DNA from: a virus | Virus record (IMG/VR): IMGVR_UViG_3300032299_001203 | Location: 40,087-104,086 of that record | Length of the DNA: 64,000 nucleotides | Strand: one strand, 5' to 3' | Part shown: positions 62,363 to 64,000 of the stretch, piece by piece | Layout: the number at the start of each line of letters is the position of its first letter | Position numbering within the stretch: the first letter of the stretch is position 1 | Program-made: the position numbers and the translations under genes | Notes under the pieces: generated by a model | The model's database searches: none | Seen by the model: the letters and a program-made list of their open reading frames with translations, nothing else | What the model was told of the DNA's origin: nothing

Positions 62363-62815
62363 ATGGATCGTTCACAGATGATGGACATTCTCGGCCGTAT
62401 GGGTGAGAAATATGTCAGCAACTACTTGGCCAAAAAAGGTGTTATTGTTGAGCAAGCACTCAATCATTTTGATAGTAAGAAAGATTTGACTGGTGACGGC
62501 AAAACTGTTGAAGTAAAAACTCAAGTACCTTTTATCAAAGAAAAAGCAATCACAATCAAACCAAATCAATTACGTAAGTGTCGTGGTGTAGATGAATTAT
62601 ATTTTGTCACCGTGCCTGCTGCTCGGCATAATTACAAGTATGCTGGATGGTTATTCAAAGTTGATCCAAAAACATTTAAAACAAGAAAATATTATACCAA
62701 AGATGGTCGTAATATGGTTTTGATTGACATTGAACAAGAGGCAGTTACACCTATTCAAAAAGTTGATGATAACACTCTGACAGAAATGATGAAATATACG
62801 GTATCGGAGTATTAA
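62363..62815 (+). CDS. PD-(D/E)XK nuclease-like protein, 150 aa
   Basis: MDILGRMGEKYVSNYLAKKG, then NHFDSKKDLTGDGKTVEVKTQVPF shows the order Glu15, Asp37/Asp41, Glu50-x-Lys52 expected for a PD-(D/E)XK active site on a helix-strand-strand core. The rest (RKCRGVDELYFVTVPAARHNYKYAGWLFKVDP) fits the family's later strands. It sits between gp44 and gp62, a place where T4 has none. A DNA repair, Holliday-like or host-degrading nuclease is possible; activity is unproven. Confidence 0.55.
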   Translation: MDRSQMMDILGRMGEKYVSNYLAKKGVIVEQALNHFDSKKDLTGDGKTVEVKTQVPFIKEKAITIKPNQLRKCRGVDELYFVTVPAARHNYKYAGWLFKVDPKTFKTRKYYTKDGRNMVLIDIEQEAVTPIQKVDDNTLTEMMKYTVSEY

Positions 62816-62816
62816 G

Positions 62817-63203
62817 ATGCCAGATTTATTCAAAGAAGTTCTTCCGTCTATCTTAGAAAAGAAAAAAAGTGTATTTCGTGATGAGTTGGATTATAAAGAT
62901 TATAACTCATATATTGTCAACCGAGCCTTATCCTATCACATGGACTGTGTTTTATATGTCAACGAACTAAACAAACATCCAAATCTGGAAAAAGACCTTC
63001 AATATCAATATCTTCTAAATACCATTAGACCAATGAAACGGAAATTTCAACCGTGGCAGAAATCAGAGGTCGATAAGAATATAGAATGTGTAAAGGTATA
63101 TTTTGGTTATTCTAATGAAAAAGCCAAAGAGGCTTTACGAATTCTTACTGACGAACAAATCGCTGAAATAAAAAGAAAAACAGATAAAGGCGGAGTTAAG
63201 TAA
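62817..63203 (+). CDS. gp62: Clamp loader small subunit gp62
   Basis: A short (128-residue) version as in marine T4-like phages (T4 187). DYKDYNSYIVNRALSYHMDCVLYVNELN and QYLLNTIRPMKRKFQPWQK are the conserved parts (T4 DYSKFMVENALSQF..., RGKRYGKW). It works with gp44 to load gp45. Coupled to regA by TAATG. Confidence 0.85.
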   Translation: MPDLFKEVLPSILEKKKSVFRDELDYKDYNSYIVNRALSYHMDCVLYVNELNKHPNLEKDLQYQYLLNTIRPMKRKFQPWQKSEVDKNIECVKVYFGYSNEKAKEALRILTDEQIAEIKRKTDKGGVK

Positions 63204-63616
63204 TGATTAATATTACAGATTTGGTTGAAGTGACTTTGAATCAACAAGATGATTTCCTAAAAGTCAGAGAAACCCTCACACGCATTGGCGTGGCATCAAA
63301 AAAAGAAAAAATACTATATCAATCGTGCCATATTTTACATAAACAAGGCAAGTATTATATTGTTCATTTTAAAGAATTATTTGCTTTGGATGGAAAGCCA
63401 ACTGACATTAGTGATAATGACCTCTCCCGTAGAAACGCTATTGCTAATTTGTTAGAAGATTGGGGTTTGATAGGTTTAGTCAATAAAAAATCCACAGAAG
63501 TTCCACAACCAACTTTTTTATCACAAATTAAAATTCTTTCACATAAAGAAAAAAGTGATTGGCAATTAATACCGAAATATAATATTGGTAACAAAGTTAA
63601 AACAGGTAATTATTAA
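63203..63616 (+). CDS. regA: Translational repressor RegA
   Basis: RNA-binding repressor of many early mRNAs in T4. Strong match: LVEVTLNQQDDFLKVRETLTRIGVASKKEKILYQSCHIL in parts (T4 IEITLKKPEDFLKVKETLTRMGIA and KVLYQSCHIL), KYYIVHFKELFALDG and LLEDWGLI. 137 residues against T4 122. Its targets may include the clamp-loader messages as in T4. Confidence 0.95.
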   Translation: MINITDLVEVTLNQQDDFLKVRETLTRIGVASKKEKILYQSCHILHKQGKYYIVHFKELFALDGKPTDISDNDLSRRNAIANLLEDWGLIGLVNKKSTEVPQPTFLSQIKILSHKEKSDWQLIPKYNIGNKVKTGNY

Positions 63617-63629
63617 TACCAAAAAAGTA

Positions 63630-63660
63630 TTGACAAATAAAAGCAAATGTGTTATAAATA
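63630..63660 (+). promoter_or_regulatory. Combined sigma70-like and late promoter of hsp20
   Basis: TTGACA (63630-63635), 17-base spacer, TATAAA (63653-63658). The same -10 is also an exact late consensus TATAAATA (63653-63660). It would be readable both by host sigma70 and by gp55 polymerase. Confidence 0.7.
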
Positions 63661-63666
63661 TGGATG

Positions 63667-63685
63667 TAGGCGCCTTAGGGGCCTA
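63667..63685 (+). other. Hairpin in the hsp20 leader
   Basis: TAGGCGCC (63667-63674) pairs with GGGGCCTA (63678-63685) with one G-G mismatch, loop TTA. It lies at the 5' end of the 60-base leader. Possible stability or heat-sensing element; AAGGAG follows before the ATG. Confidence 0.4.
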
Positions 63686-63725
63686 TAATTTTGATTAACT
63701 CGCTTAAACTAAGGAGCACATAAAC

Positions 63726-64000
63726 ATGACTACAAGTCTATTACCTTCCCTTTTTGACTTCCACAAGACCCTCGATCCGTATACGGTTGGCTTTGACAGT
63801 TTCTTTAAAGATATTGAAGAAGTTACCAAAACGATTCAGAAGGCTGTGCCGTCATATCCCCCATACAATATTAAACAAGTAAGCAAAAACAAGTATGTCA
63901 TCGAAATGGCAGTTGCTGGTTTTGCCAAGTCTGATATTGAAGTAACACTTGAAGGCAATAAATTGGTCATCAAAGGTTCCGCTCAAGAAAACGATATCAA
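63726..64000 (+). CDS. hsp20: Hsp20-type small heat shock protein (partial)
   Basis: Runs off the right end; 91 codons seen. After SLLPSLFDFHKTLDPYTVGFDSFF the alpha-crystallin domain begins: YPPYNIKQVSKNKYVIEMAVAGFAKSDIEVTLEGNKLVIKG, read in pieces. This is IbpA-like. Phage hsp20 genes are common in T4-like marine phages and are thought to help in folding or to protect virion assembly. Strong AAGGAG site and promoter upstream. Confidence 0.92.
   Translation, partial: MTTSLLPSLFDFHKTLDPYTVGFDSFFKDIEEVTKTIQKAVPSYPPYNIKQVSKNKYVIEMAVAGFAKSDIEVTLEGNKLVIKGSAQENDI

Noticed and set aside
1-64000. tRNA genes, integrase, attachment sites, reverse transcriptase or diversity-generating repeats
   Set aside because: Gaps are too short for tRNAs and none showed a cloverleaf; no recombinase or RT motif was seen, although Mtd-N-like domains made a search worthwhile.

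Overview
The window is part of the genome of a strictly lytic, T4-like contractile-tailed phage (Caudoviricetes, myovirus). Every gene lies on the + strand, the DNA is AT-rich, and gaps are short, often with ATGA or TAATG stop/start overlaps. Many proteins can be matched to T4 by motif and by order. The mix of short cyanophage/pelagiphage-style versions (gp62, gp67), a DUF4815 baseplate protein, peptide deformylase, an hsp20 gene and a heme oxygenase points to the marine/freshwater T4-like branch rather than to enterobacterial T4. No photosynthesis genes (psbA, psbD, phycobilin reductases) are visible, so a cyanobacterial host cannot be claimed. No tRNA, integrase, transposase or CRISPR array was seen.

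Layout. 1-12,446: baseplate wedge block (C-terminus of a gp6-like protein, a 969-residue wedge-like protein, a fibre-like protein, gp8, a 2,081-residue DUF4815 protein). 12,448-35,090: about 22 kb of structural and tail-fibre genes with repeated modules: N-termini resembling the Mtd N-terminal domain, alanine/asparagine repeats around AQAAFDKANT, a peptidase S74 chaperone, a LamG-like fold, a beta-helix and tandem paralogues. 35,131-49,029: neck, packaging, tail and head genes in T4 order (gp13, 14, 15, 16, 17, 18, 19, 20, 67-like, a basic core-like protein, 21, 22, 23), closed by a strong terminator. 49,108-58,857: a tail-tube-fold protein, then recombination and late transcription (uvsY, uvsW, gp55, gp47, gp46), followed by heme oxygenase, peptide deformylase and a DUF4338 (DruA-like) protein. 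58,879-59,278: one small winged-helix gene with its own promoter and terminator. 59,296-63,616: glycosyltransferase, a dNTP pyrophosphohydrolase-like protein, sliding clamp gp45, clamp loader gp44/gp62 with a nuclease-like gene between them, and regA. The window ends inside hsp20.

How it works together. gp55 (late sigma), gp45 (clamp, also the late co-activator in T4) and many TATAAATA/CTAAATA motifs in front of structural genes are the parts of a T4-type late transcription programme. Sigma70-like promoters (TTGACA with a TATRAT-type -10) precede uvsY, the winged-helix gene and hsp20. The gp46/gp47 nuclease, UvsY and UvsW serve recombination-dependent replication. Structural genes supply the baseplate, fibres, sheath, tube, neck and a head built on gp22 and matured by gp21.

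The least explained material is the modular fibre array, small beta modules shared between neck and baseplate proteins, shared C-terminal tails on neighbouring genes, the host-metabolism/defence-like cassette at 56.4-58.9 kb, a start-codon hairpin at 33.6 kb, and a strongly over-represented palindrome TTGGCCAA.
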